Shown here in pieces: positions 1-5,871 of a stretch of 5,871 nucleotides of DNA; position 1 is the stretch's first letter; each line of letters begins with the position of its first letter. The position numbers were made by a program, and so were the translations under genes. The notes beneath the pieces were generated by a model, which was not told the origin of the DNA, made no database searches, and saw only the letters and a program-made list of their open reading frames with translations. Origin of the DNA: Deltaproteobacteria bacterium (GTDB taxonomy: Bacteria; Myxococcota_A; Polyangia; Haliangiales; Haliangiaceae); contig JACCQV010001047.1 of the NCBI GenBank assembly GCA_013813945.1, positions 1 through 5,871 on the forward strand, given 5' to 3'.

Positions 1-147
1 CTCGACGATCGTGACGACCGAACCTAGGCGAGCGGCGAGCACCGCGTCGATGCGCGCGATCCGTTCGGGCGTCATCATCGGAGCGAGGGCGGAGCAAACC
101 GCACCAGGCCCGTGGCGCTCGATCACCCGGTCGATTGCGTCGGACAC
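1..147 (-). CDS. trmH: TrmH-like tRNA guanosine 2'-O-methyltransferase, N-terminal fragment
   Basis: Only the first 49 codons are in the window; the gene continues past the left edge. Seen: reading the minus strand from a GTG at 147 gives a frame with high third-position G/C and the segment MTPERIARIDAVLAARL followed by GSVVTIVE. Family knowledge: TrmH (SpoU family) enzymes begin with a similar basic helix of the form RxxRIxxVLxRR, then a LTVxxE strand leading into the PHNxxAxxRT motif. They methylate the ribose of G18 in the tRNA D-loop. Those catalytic motifs lie outside the window, so the call rests on the N-terminal helix and strand. The frame is open upstream to a stop at 211-213, and GTG147 is the first start in it. 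ATG78, ATG75 and GTG126 are alternatives; G/C-rich third positions between 147 and 78 favour GTG147. No clear Shine-Dalgarno is visible. The gene is divergent from the kinase. Another SpoU-family enzyme is possible. Confidence 0.62.
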   Translation of the reverse strand, partial: MSDAIDRVIERHGPGAVCSALAPMMTPERIARIDAVLAARLGSVVTIVE

Positions 148-172
148 GGCAGGACGATACCGTGCCCGCGAC
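148..172. promoter_or_regulatory. Short divergent intergenic region
   Basis: These 25 bases separate the two divergent starts (GTG147 minus, GTG173 plus). I see no convincing -35/-10 pair. The only purine-rich patch on the plus strand is AGGA at 151-154, which is 18 bases before GTG173 and too far for a standard ribosome binding site. Any promoters must overlap the opposing coding sequences, or the methyltransferase starts further in at ATG78, which would widen the gap to 94 bases. That regulatory signals lie here is inferred from the divergent layout only. Confidence 0.3.
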
Positions 173-3100
173 GTGAACGAGGGTGAACTTGGGCGGTTCG
201 TCGGGGACCGCTATCACATCGTCCGCGAGCTCGGGCGTGGCGGGATGGGGGTGGTTTACCTCGGCCACGACACGCGACGCGATATGGACGTCGCGATCAA
301 GCTCCGTGGCATCCATCATATCGACGCGACGCTGTGGCTGAAGCGCGAGTTCCGCGCCGTTGCTTCACTACGCCACCCGAACCTGGTGGAGCTCTACGAG
401 CTCGTCGCTCACGATCGGTCCTGCTACTTCACGATGGAGTACCTGCGCGGTATCGACCCCCGGCGCTACGTCGAGCACCACTCGACCCGCACGGCGCTGC
501 CGCTCGAGGAAGCCCACACTGCCGCCTCCGATGGGCCGGCACTGCGGCCACCGACGAGCGTGTTCAGCCGGCCGGTGCCGGTCGTCGACTTCGCGCGAAT
601 TCGCAGCGTACTCACGCAGCTCGCCGAAGGACTCGCGTTCCTCCATGCGCGCGGCGTGATCCATCGCGACATCAAGCCGTCGAACGCGATCGTCGTCGAC
701 GGCGTCGTCAAGCTGCTCGACTTCGGCCTCGCGCTCGAGCGGCGCCGTCAGGACGACGAGGTCGCGCGCGAGACCCGGCTGGTCGGAACGGCCGCTTACC
801 TGTCGCCGGAGTACCTCGCCGATCTCGTCATTGGACCCGAGATGGATGTCTACGCGCTCGGCGTGCTCGCGTTCGAGCTCTGCACGGGTGCGCCACCGTT
901 CGGCGGGACGCTTCACCTGCTGACCCGGATGTCGAAGAGCGTCCGGCTACCGCGAGTCAGCGAGACGAACCCCGACATCCCGGCGGACCTCGACGATCTG
1001 ATTCTCGCGATGCTCGCGCAGGATCCGGCCGAACGCCCGACCGCGTTCGAGATCGAAACCCAGCTCACCGGTAACCAGTCGCATCCCCGAGCGCGACGCG
1101 AGGTCCGCTTCATCGGACGCGGTGCCGAGCTGGTCCAGATCGCAACCCGGATCGCGGACCCCTCACCACGCGGACGCCTCGTGCTGATCACCGGCCCTTC
1201 GGGCGCCGGGAAGACCGCGTTGATCGATGAGGCCGTCGGCCGAGCTCGCAATCCCGACACGTTGATCTGGCGCGGACGCTGTCACGAGCGAGAGCGTGTC
1301 CCGTATCGCGCCTTCGATCTGATCGTCGACGATCTCGCGACCGAGCTGGCCGGCGACCCTCGGCTCGCGAAGCAGATCGATCACGCCACCGCGCTGGCGT
1401 CCGTCTTTCCGGTGCTCGCGCCTCTGCTGTCCGCGCGCGACGATGAACCGGCAGCCACGGATCTGCGCGTCGAACGCGAGCGCGCATTGCTCGCGTTGTC
1501 GCAGATGTTCGCGCTGCTGATCACCGGAGCACGTGCCGTCATCGTGATCGACGATCTGCAGTGGGCCGATGAGGACAGCCTCGAGCTGCTGGCGGTCCTC
1601 GTCGAACGGATCGGCCGTCCGTTGACCGTGATCGGAACGTGGACGACGCATGCGGCGGGTAACACGCCCGAGCCTCTGCTCGCGCGGCTCGGTGCGGCGG
1701 CCGAGGCCCACGACGTACCGGCCATGAGCAGCCTCGATCTCCAGCTGCTGATCGCCGAGCTCGCCCCCTCGGTCCCGCTCGCACGGATCGCCGCGGCCGC
1801 GGAGCTCAGCGCGGGCAGCCCGTACCTCGCCGAGCTGATCGGTCGCGAGCTCGGGGACACCAACGTCGGCGACGTTCACGATGCCGAGCGCCGCCGCCTC
1901 GATCGACTGTCGGTGCACGAGCGTACCGTCGCGCGGATCGCCGCGCTCGCCGGCGGTCCCACCAGCTTCGAGCAGCTCAAGGCGCTCGCAGAGCTTCCGT
2001 CGGAGCGGCTGCAGTCCGTGCTACGCGGGCTCGAGGACGCGAAGATCGTGCGTGCGACGCCAGCGACGACGGGCGAGCCGGTCTACGTATTCTATCACCA
2101 GCGCCTGCGCGAGACCGCGACGGCTGCGATCACGGACGCGGACCGTCGCGCACTGCACGAGAAGTTCGCGACCTGGTTCGAGGGCAGCACGACGCCCGAT
2201 CCCGCGCAGCTCGCGTATCACTGGTTCGGCGCTGGCGAGCGACCGCGTGCAGCCCACTGGGCGATCGCGGCCGGAGACGCTGCGCGCGCCCAGCTCGCGT
2301 GGGTGCTCGCCGCCGACTGGTATGCGCGCGCGCTCGAGCATGGCGCCGAGGCGACGATCCGCGAACGCCTCGCCGAGTGCCTGTTCCTCGGCGGCAAGCT
2401 CTCCGCAGCGGCGACCGAGTTCCTCGCCCTCGCCAGAACAGGGGACGCTCCCGACTTACGCCATCTAGATCGCGCAACCTCGCAGGATGTTTCGGTGCCG
2501 TGGGGACGCTCCCGATCTACGCTACTTTCCCTGCTGTCCGGTCGTCGGACACCGTCGGTCATCGCCCACGAGAGCATTGGCCGCGCTGGTGGTGGCGACC
2601 GCTGGCGGGTCCGCGCCGCCGAGGCGTACCTCAAGCTCGGCGAGCTCGAGCGCGGACTGAACGTGCTCGACGAGGTGCTGGCGGGCCGCGGTGCTCCGCG
2701 CACCAAGCACCGCGCTGTGTCGATCGCGCGCGCCGTGGTGGTGACCGCGCGCTGGTTGACACCCGTCCGACTCCGCACTCGAGCCGCCGACGACGTCCTC
2801 CCGGGCGCTTATCGCGTGATCGCGAGCTTCCTGTCGACGCCGTATCCGATCGAGTCGCTCGAGTACGTGATGCGCGGTGTCGCGCTTGCCGAGCACAGTG
2901 GTGATCGCGCGGCGTACGCGATGGGCATGGCGATGCTGTCCGCGTACGTTGCAACTGGATCACTCGGCCGGTTCGGCGATCGTGCGATCGCGAACGCGCA
3001 TAGGCTCGCGACTCAAAGCGGCGCTCCGTATCCCGCGATGGTCGCGTCGGGTGCCGCAGGCATGCTGGCGACCCTTCGTGGCAACTGGGCAGGGATGCGC

Positions 3101-3871
3101 ACCGCGCATCAGGACGCAGAGCGCGTGTGCAAGCGGCTCGGCCTCGAGCGCTCGTGGGAGGCTTCGTTTCTGCGGACGTACTGGGCGCTCGGTGAGCATT
3201 ACGCAGGTGAACCCGCACGCGCGCTCGAGCTACTCGGCCCGTTGACCGAGACCAGCGACGATCTCTGGACGCGGGCGATGCTCGGCTCGTGCCGCGGGCG
3301 CGCGCTCGTCGTCGCGGGCGATCTCGAAGCGGCGCGTGGCGTCGCGCGCGAGCTTGACCGTGCGCCGGCGGCGCTGCAGGGCATGTCGTCGATCTATCGC
3401 CTGGTCTTTCTCGGCGAGCTTGCTCTCGCGGAGCACGACTGGCCGCGCGCGGCCGCGATCGCGAAGGATCTCGTGACGTCCGCGCGCTCGCAGTGGTTAT
3501 CGACGATGCCGGCGATCTCCGCGATGATCGATGTGATCGCGGCGACCGCAGCGATCGGCGAGCGCCGAGCGACTCGAGCGCTCGCAATCGCCCGCCGGCT
3601 GTACCGGCGCGGTGACTCGTCGTTCTATGCCGTGACCGGTCTACGGCTGTGGGCTCAGGCAGCACACATGCTTGGCGACCGCGACCAGACTCGCGACGTT
3701 CTCGCGCGCGCGACGGTCGCGGCCAGCGATCGTGGTGGCAACGTGGATCGCCTCGCGATCCGCGCGCTCGGTGGCGGTGCGATCACCCCGGGGCCACTCG
3801 GGGCAGCGGTCACGTGGAGCACCGGTGGCATGATCGATGGAGAGCACGGATGGCAGCTTCGGTACTCGTGA
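173..3871 (+). CDS. Serine/threonine protein kinase with AAA ATPase and TPR-like C-terminal region
   Basis: A 1232-residue cytoplasmic Hanks-type kinase fusion; no signal peptide or membrane segment is seen. Kinase domain (about 14-296): glycine loop G21-G26, ATP-binding K43 in VAIK, helix-C E59, hinge near 88-90, HRDIKPSN at 164-171 with catalytic D166, DFG at 183-185, SPE at 211-213, D225 and R288. All key residues are present, so it should be active. A 30-40-residue linker rich in Pro, Ala and Ser (about 102-139) lies after the hinge. The ATPase (AAA_16-like) begins at FIGR 313-316, with Walker A GPSGAGKT 341-348, the family-typical GRCHERERVPY 368-378, and Walker B VIVIDD 456-461 followed by LQWADE. 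From about 683 the protein is Ala/Leu-rich, helical and TPR-like. This order matches PknK-like kinases common in myxobacteria. GTG173 is the only in-frame start that does not run through the methyltransferase gene. Residues about 755-809 look inserted (see repeats). Ligand and substrates are unknown. Confidence 0.9.
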   Translation: MNEGELGRFVGDRYHIVRELGRGGMGVVYLGHDTRRDMDVAIKLRGIHHIDATLWLKREFRAVASLRHPNLVELYELVAHDRSCYFTMEYLRGIDPRRYVEHHSTRTALPLEEAHTAASDGPALRPPTSVFSRPVPVVDFARIRSVLTQLAEGLAFLHARGVIHRDIKPSNAIVVDGVVKLLDFGLALERRRQDDEVARETRLVGTAAYLSPEYLADLVIGPEMDVYALGVLAFELCTGAPPFGGTLHLLTRMSKSVRLPRVSETNPDIPADLDDLILAMLAQDPAERPTAFEIETQLTGNQSHPRARREVRFIGRGAELVQIATRIADPSPRGRLVLITGPSGAGKTALIDEAVGRARNPDTLIWRGRCHERERVPYRAFDLIVDDLATELAGDPRLAKQIDHATALASVFPVLAPLLSARDDEPAATDLRVERERALLALSQMFALLITGARAVIVIDDLQWADEDSLELLAVLVERIGRPLTVIGTWTTHAAGNTPEPLLARLGAAAEAHDVPAMSSLDLQLLIAELAPSVPLARIAAAAELSAGSPYLAELIGRELGDTNVGDVHDAERRRLDRLSVHERTVARIAALAGGPTSFEQLKALAELPSERLQSVLRGLEDAKIVRATPATTGEPVYVFYHQRLRETATAAITDADRRALHEKFATWFEGSTTPDPAQLAYHWFGAGERPRAAHWAIAAGDAARAQLAWVLAADWYARALEHGAEATIRERLAECLFLGGKLSAAATEFLALARTGDAPDLRHLDRATSQDVSVPWGRSRSTLLSLLSGRRTPSVIAHESIGRAGGGDRWRVRAAEAYLKLGELERGLNVLDEVLAGRGAPRTKHRAVSIARAVVVTARWLTPVRLRTRAADDVLPGAYRVIASFLSTPYPIESLEYVMRGVALAEHSGDRAAYAMGMAMLSAYVATGSLGRFGDRAIANAHRLATQSGAPYPAMVASGAAGMLATLRGNWAGMRTAHQDAERVCKRLGLERSWEASFLRTYWALGEHYAGEPARALELLGPLTETSDDLWTRAMLGSCRGRALVVAGDLEAARGVARELDRAPAALQGMSSIYRLVFLGELALAEHDWPRAAAIAKDLVTSARSQWLSTMPAISAMIDVIAATAAIGERRATRALAIARRLYRRGDSSFYAVTGLRLWAQAAHMLGDRDQTRDVLARATVAASDRGGNVDRLAIRALGGGAITPGPLGAAVTWSTGGMIDGEHGWQLRYS
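2441..2462 (+). repeat. REP-like hairpin repeat, copy 1
   Basis: A 22-base unit starting GGGGACGCTCCCGA; its core GGGA-CGC-TCCC forms a 4-bp stem with a 3-base loop. It matches copy 2 at 19 of 22 positions, in the same orientation, with starts 61 bases apart. Here it is read as GDAPDLR. Short GGGGACG(C/T)TCCC palindromes are, from general knowledge, typical of REP-type repeats scattered by RAYT (Y1 transposase) proteins; that assignment is inference. Confidence 0.6.
2502..2523 (+). repeat. REP-like hairpin repeat, copy 2
   Basis: Same 22-base unit as copy 1, differing only at unit positions 15, 16 and 22. The 61-base offset is not a multiple of three, so this copy is read in another frame (WGRSRST). 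Conservation at the DNA level but not the protein level argues for a nucleic-acid element and against a protein repeat. Confidence 0.6.
3839..3844 (+). promoter_or_regulatory. Ribosome binding site for the oxidoreductase
   Basis: GGAGAG ends 5 bases before ATG3850. It lies inside the last codons of the kinase gene and fixes the oxidoreductase start. The overlap suggests translational coupling, with ribosomes ending the kinase at 3871 able to restart here. Confidence 0.7.
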
Positions 3872-5634
3872 TCGGTGGCGGCGTTGGCGGGCTTACCGCG
3901 GCGCACGAGCTCGTCGAGCGTGGCTTCTCGGTACGCGTTCTCGAGGCGCGGCCGGACTGGGGCGGCAAGGCGCGTTCGCAACCGGTGCCAGGCTCGGGAA
4001 CCGGCGGTCGGATGGATCTGCCCGGAGAGCACGGGTTCCGGTTCTATCCCCGGTTCTACACCCACGTGATCGACACGATGAAGCGGATCCCGAGCCCGGT
4101 CGGTGGGTGCGTCTTCTATCACCTCAAGCCGACCACCGAGAGCGCGATCGCGCTCGTCGACAGCAGCACCTGGTATCGGTTCTATCGTCGGCCCGTCACG
4201 CGTCCGTTCGAGGTGATCGCGGCGCTCGAGCTGTTCTTCCAGGAGCTCGACTTCGACAACCGCGACATCGGCCTGTTCACGGCGAAGATCCTCGAGTTCC
4301 TCACCTCGAGCGAGGAACGTCGGGTCGGTGAGTACGAGCAGATGTCGTGGTGGGACTTCCTCGAGGGCGACCTGTATTCCGAGAACTTCCAGCGTCAGCT
4401 GCGCGCCGTGCCGCGGACGATGGTCGCGATGGATCCGCGCCGCGGTTCTGCGCGCACGGTCGGCACGATCTCGATGCAGCTGATCCTGGACTACGCCGAT
4501 ACCGGCGTGAGCAACGACCGCACGATGGGCGGACCCACGAGCGAGATGTGGTTCGACCCGTGGATCGCGCAGCTGGCCTCGCTCGGCGTTCAGCTCGACA
4601 CCGGGCTGCGCGCAACGACGATCGATGTGGCCGGTGGCCAGATCAGTGGCGTTCAGCTGTCGGATGGCACCACCGCCACGGCGGACTACTACGTGCTCGC
4701 CGTCCCGCTCGACGCGGCGATCCAGATCGTTACCCCCGCCATGGGCGCGCTGGATCCGGCCCTCGAGCGCTTGCGGCTCGCGAATGCGGATGACCTCGTC
4801 TCGTGGATGGTGGGCATCCAGTACTTCCTCTACGAGGATGTTCCCCTCGTCCGCGGCCATACCTTCTTTCCCGACTCACCGTGGGCGCTGACGACGATCT
4901 CGCAGCCGCAGTTCTGGCGTGAGCTCGGCATCTTCCGCACGCGCTACGGCGCGGGCGATGTCGGTGGGCTGATCTCCGTCGACGTTTCGGACTGGGACAC
5001 GCCGGGCAAGTTCATCGCGAAGACGGCGAAGGAGTGCACCGCCGCGGAGATCGCGCAGGAGATCTGGCATCAGCTCAAGGCGGGCCTCAACGGGCCGACC
5101 GCGGGCGAGGAGACGCTGACCGACGCGATGCTCCACTCGTGGCACCTCGACGCCGATCTCGACTTCTCGTCGGGTGTCCCTGCCGTCAACAACTCGCGCC
5201 TCCTCGTCCATCCACCAGGTTCGTGGACGCTGCGCCCCGAGGCCGCGACACAGATCCCGAATCTCGTACTCGCCTCCGACTACGTCCGCACCAACACCGA
5301 TCTCGCATCGATGGAAGGAGCGAGTGAAGCAGCCCGCCGCGCCGCGAACGTGATCCTCCAGCGCACTGGATCGACCGCACCCCGCGCGCGGGTGTGGCCG
5401 TTGCTCGAGCCATCGGGGTTCCGCCGCCCGAGGAAGCTCGACGCGTGGCTCTACCGCCACGGCTATCGCCACGCATTCGAGATCCTCGGGATCCGCAACG
5501 CGGCGCGCGCCGCGAACTGGCTCCGCCGGCTCGAGGTGGCCGCCGGTTTCATGCGCGTCGACGACTGGCTCGACGACAACGTCCGGATCAGTCGGCTGAT
5601 GAGAAAGATTCTGAGCTTCCTGGGCCTTGGCTAG
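3850..5634 (+). CDS. FAD-dependent oxidoreductase, phytoene desaturase/amine oxidase superfamily
   Basis: A 594-residue protein whose reaction and substrate cannot be read from the sequence. Seen: an N-terminal Rossmann FAD-binding strand VLVIGGGVGGLTAAHELVER (residues 5-24), with E32 at the end of the second strand as expected for FAD ribose binding. Then come WGGKARS (37-43, a variant of the GGRxxS motif) and GEHGFRFYPRFY (59-70). The C-terminal FAD motif ASDYVRTNTDLASMEGA (475-491) resembles that of carotenoid desaturases. About 100 further residues follow, ending in a basic helical tail. The length exceeds hydroxysqualene dehydroxylase and bacterial CrtI enzymes; it fits a large uncharacterised bacterial branch (COG3349-like, from memory). 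No signal peptide or membrane helix is evident. ATG3850 sits four codons before the first FAD strand and has a good ribosome binding site; the frame upstream is a shadow of the kinase. The 22-bp overlap with the kinase implies co-transcription and possibly a shared pathway. Carotenoid or other isoprenoid oxidation is possible but unproven. Confidence 0.85.
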   Translation: MAASVLVIGGGVGGLTAAHELVERGFSVRVLEARPDWGGKARSQPVPGSGTGGRMDLPGEHGFRFYPRFYTHVIDTMKRIPSPVGGCVFYHLKPTTESAIALVDSSTWYRFYRRPVTRPFEVIAALELFFQELDFDNRDIGLFTAKILEFLTSSEERRVGEYEQMSWWDFLEGDLYSENFQRQLRAVPRTMVAMDPRRGSARTVGTISMQLILDYADTGVSNDRTMGGPTSEMWFDPWIAQLASLGVQLDTGLRATTIDVAGGQISGVQLSDGTTATADYYVLAVPLDAAIQIVTPAMGALDPALERLRLANADDLVSWMVGIQYFLYEDVPLVRGHTFFPDSPWALTTISQPQFWRELGIFRTRYGAGDVGGLISVDVSDWDTPGKFIAKTAKECTAAEIAQEIWHQLKAGLNGPTAGEETLTDAMLHSWHLDADLDFSSGVPAVNNSRLLVHPPGSWTLRPEAATQIPNLVLASDYVRTNTDLASMEGASEAARRAANVILQRTGSTAPRARVWPLLEPSGFRRPRKLDAWLYRHGYRHAFEILGIRNAARAANWLRRLEVAAGFMRVDDWLDDNVRISRLMRKILSFLGLG

Positions 5635-5672
5635 CCCCTATCGCATTTCGCGGAAACGGCCGATCCTCACTC

Positions 5673-5871
5673 ATGTCCAAGTTCCGCGAGACGCTCTGGT
5701 TCAAGAAGGGCCTTCCCGCCCCGGGTCCCGACGCGGTTCTTCCCGAAGCGGAGCTTTCCGACGCGGATCTTTCGGATGCGGACGTTCCCGACGCGGACGT
5801 TCCCGACGCCCCTGCTGCCGATGTGCTGCGGCCGCTCGAGGACCGCTACGACGATGACGGCAGCCTCACGG
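5673..5871 (+). CDS. Unrecognised small-start protein with acidic pentapeptide repeats, 3' partial
   Basis: The first 66 codons of a gene that continues beyond the right edge. Seen: MSKFRETLWFKKG (1-13), a short Pro/Gly linker, acidic repeats at 20-44 with a degenerate sixth unit (45-49), then RPLEDRYDDDGSLT (53-66). No signal peptide or membrane segment is visible, so it is probably cytoplasmic. I do not recognise a named family. The basic-aromatic start and the EDRYDDDGS block look like conserved segments on either side of a variable linker, which is a guess. The ATG lies 38 bases after the oxidoreductase stop, on the same strand, with no terminator between, so it probably belongs to the same operon. 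The ribosome binding site is weak (GGAAA at 5652-5656, 16 bases away). The codons are G/C-ending and match the neighbours. The other open frame over this stretch (5627-5857) is Arg/Ser-rich and looks like a shadow. Confidence 0.65.
   Translation, partial: MSKFRETLWFKKGLPAPGPDAVLPEAELSDADLSDADVPDADVPDAPAADVLRPLEDRYDDDGSLT
5730..5804 (+). repeat. 15-bp tandem repeat encoding [DE]-A-x-[LV]-[PS]
   Basis: Five units in register: DAVLP, EAELS, DADLS, DADVP, DADVP, followed by a degenerate DAPAA (5805-5819). The DNA period is 15 bases, with units close to GACGCGGACGTTCCC; the fourth and fifth differ at one base. This makes an acidic, probably disordered segment, likely to vary in copy number between strains. 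Confidence 0.85.

Larger units (their letters stand above)
2436..2599 (+). other. Probable in-frame insertion inside the kinase gene
   Basis: Encodes roughly residues 755-809, between the ATPase and the TPR-like tail. Seen: a cluster of codons rare elsewhere in the gene (AGA, ACA, TTA, CTA twice, TCT), lower G+C than the flanks, two copies of a hairpin-forming 22-mer, and a further inverted repeat (TGTCCG at 2535-2540, CGGACA at 2546-2551). The flanking protein reads smoothly as helical repeat: FLALA before it and RWRVRAAEAYLKLGE after it. In related kinases, as I recall the family, these two segments lie close together. I infer that a non-coding mobile or palindromic element entered here with its length a multiple of three and no stop codon. 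Both borders are approximate, and no target duplication was identified. Confidence 0.5.

Noticed and set aside
135..159. Possible promoter TTGCGT ... CGATAC upstream of the kinase
   Set aside because: The spacer is only about 14 bases and the -10 match is weak; it also lies within the opposing coding sequence.
11..172. N-terminal extension of the kinase from GTG11 or ATG50
   Set aside because: It lies antisense to a better-supported TrmH-like coding frame, has poorer third-position G/C, and encodes no recognisable domain.
803..811. SPE in place of APE in the kinase activation segment
   Set aside because: SPE is common in bacterial Hanks-type kinases and does not suggest loss of activity.
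2631..3665. 344-codon open frame on the minus strand
   Set aside because: Arg/Ser/Pro-rich shadow of the kinase gene with no recognisable motifs; long antisense frames are expected in such G/C-biased coding DNA.
2261..4151. Several GCGATCGC octamers (2261, 2984, 3455, 4144)
   Set aside because: They resemble HIP1-type repeats, but most fall where Ala, Ile and Ala/Arg codons (GCG ATC GC) naturally create them in this G/C-biased gene set.
3655..4860. 401-codon open frame on the minus strand
   Set aside because: Shadow of the oxidoreductase and the kinase 3' end, with composition dominated by Arg, His, Glu and Val and no domain motifs.
5627..5857. Plus-strand open frame of 76 codons at the right end
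   Set aside because: Arg/Ser/Gly-rich reading of the 15-bp repeats in the wrong frame; the frame from ATG5673 has a more plausible composition and stays open to the edge.

Overview
The window is dense, GC-rich (roughly two-thirds G+C) bacterial DNA with GTG and ATG starts and very short or overlapping gene junctions. A Hanks-type kinase fused to an AAA ATPase and a helical-repeat tail, rare codons only in one small patch, and strong codon third-position G/C bias together suggest a myxobacterium-like organism (Myxococcota). This placement is inferred from gene style and is not proven.

Layout. Positions 1-147 (minus strand) hold the N-terminal 49 codons of a TrmH-like tRNA 2'-O-methyltransferase that runs off the left edge. 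After a 25-bp gap, the plus strand carries three genes that look like one transcription unit. The first (173-3871) is a 1232-residue serine/threonine protein kinase with a C-terminal AAA_16-type ATPase and a long TPR-like region. The second (3850-5634) is a 594-residue FAD-dependent oxidoreductase of the phytoene-desaturase/amine-oxidase superfamily. It overlaps the kinase by 22 bp and has a good ribosome binding site inside the kinase gene. The third (5673 to the right edge) is the start of a small unrecognised protein with a run of acidic five-residue repeats.

How they may work together. The kinase looks complete and catalytically competent, with an ATP-driven signalling module of the kind thought to sense a ligand or partner. 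The oxidoreductase is tightly coupled to it in translation and may be a target or co-regulated enzyme, but nothing in the sequence proves this.

The most unusual feature is inside the kinase gene. Two near-identical 22-bp GGGGACGCTCCC-type hairpin repeats lie 61 bp apart and are read in different frames, within a patch of rare codons between the ATPase and the helical tail. This looks like a palindromic, REP-like element that inserted into the gene and kept the frame open. I found no tRNA, rRNA, CRISPR array, insertion sequence or convincing terminator, and no clearly new multi-gene system.
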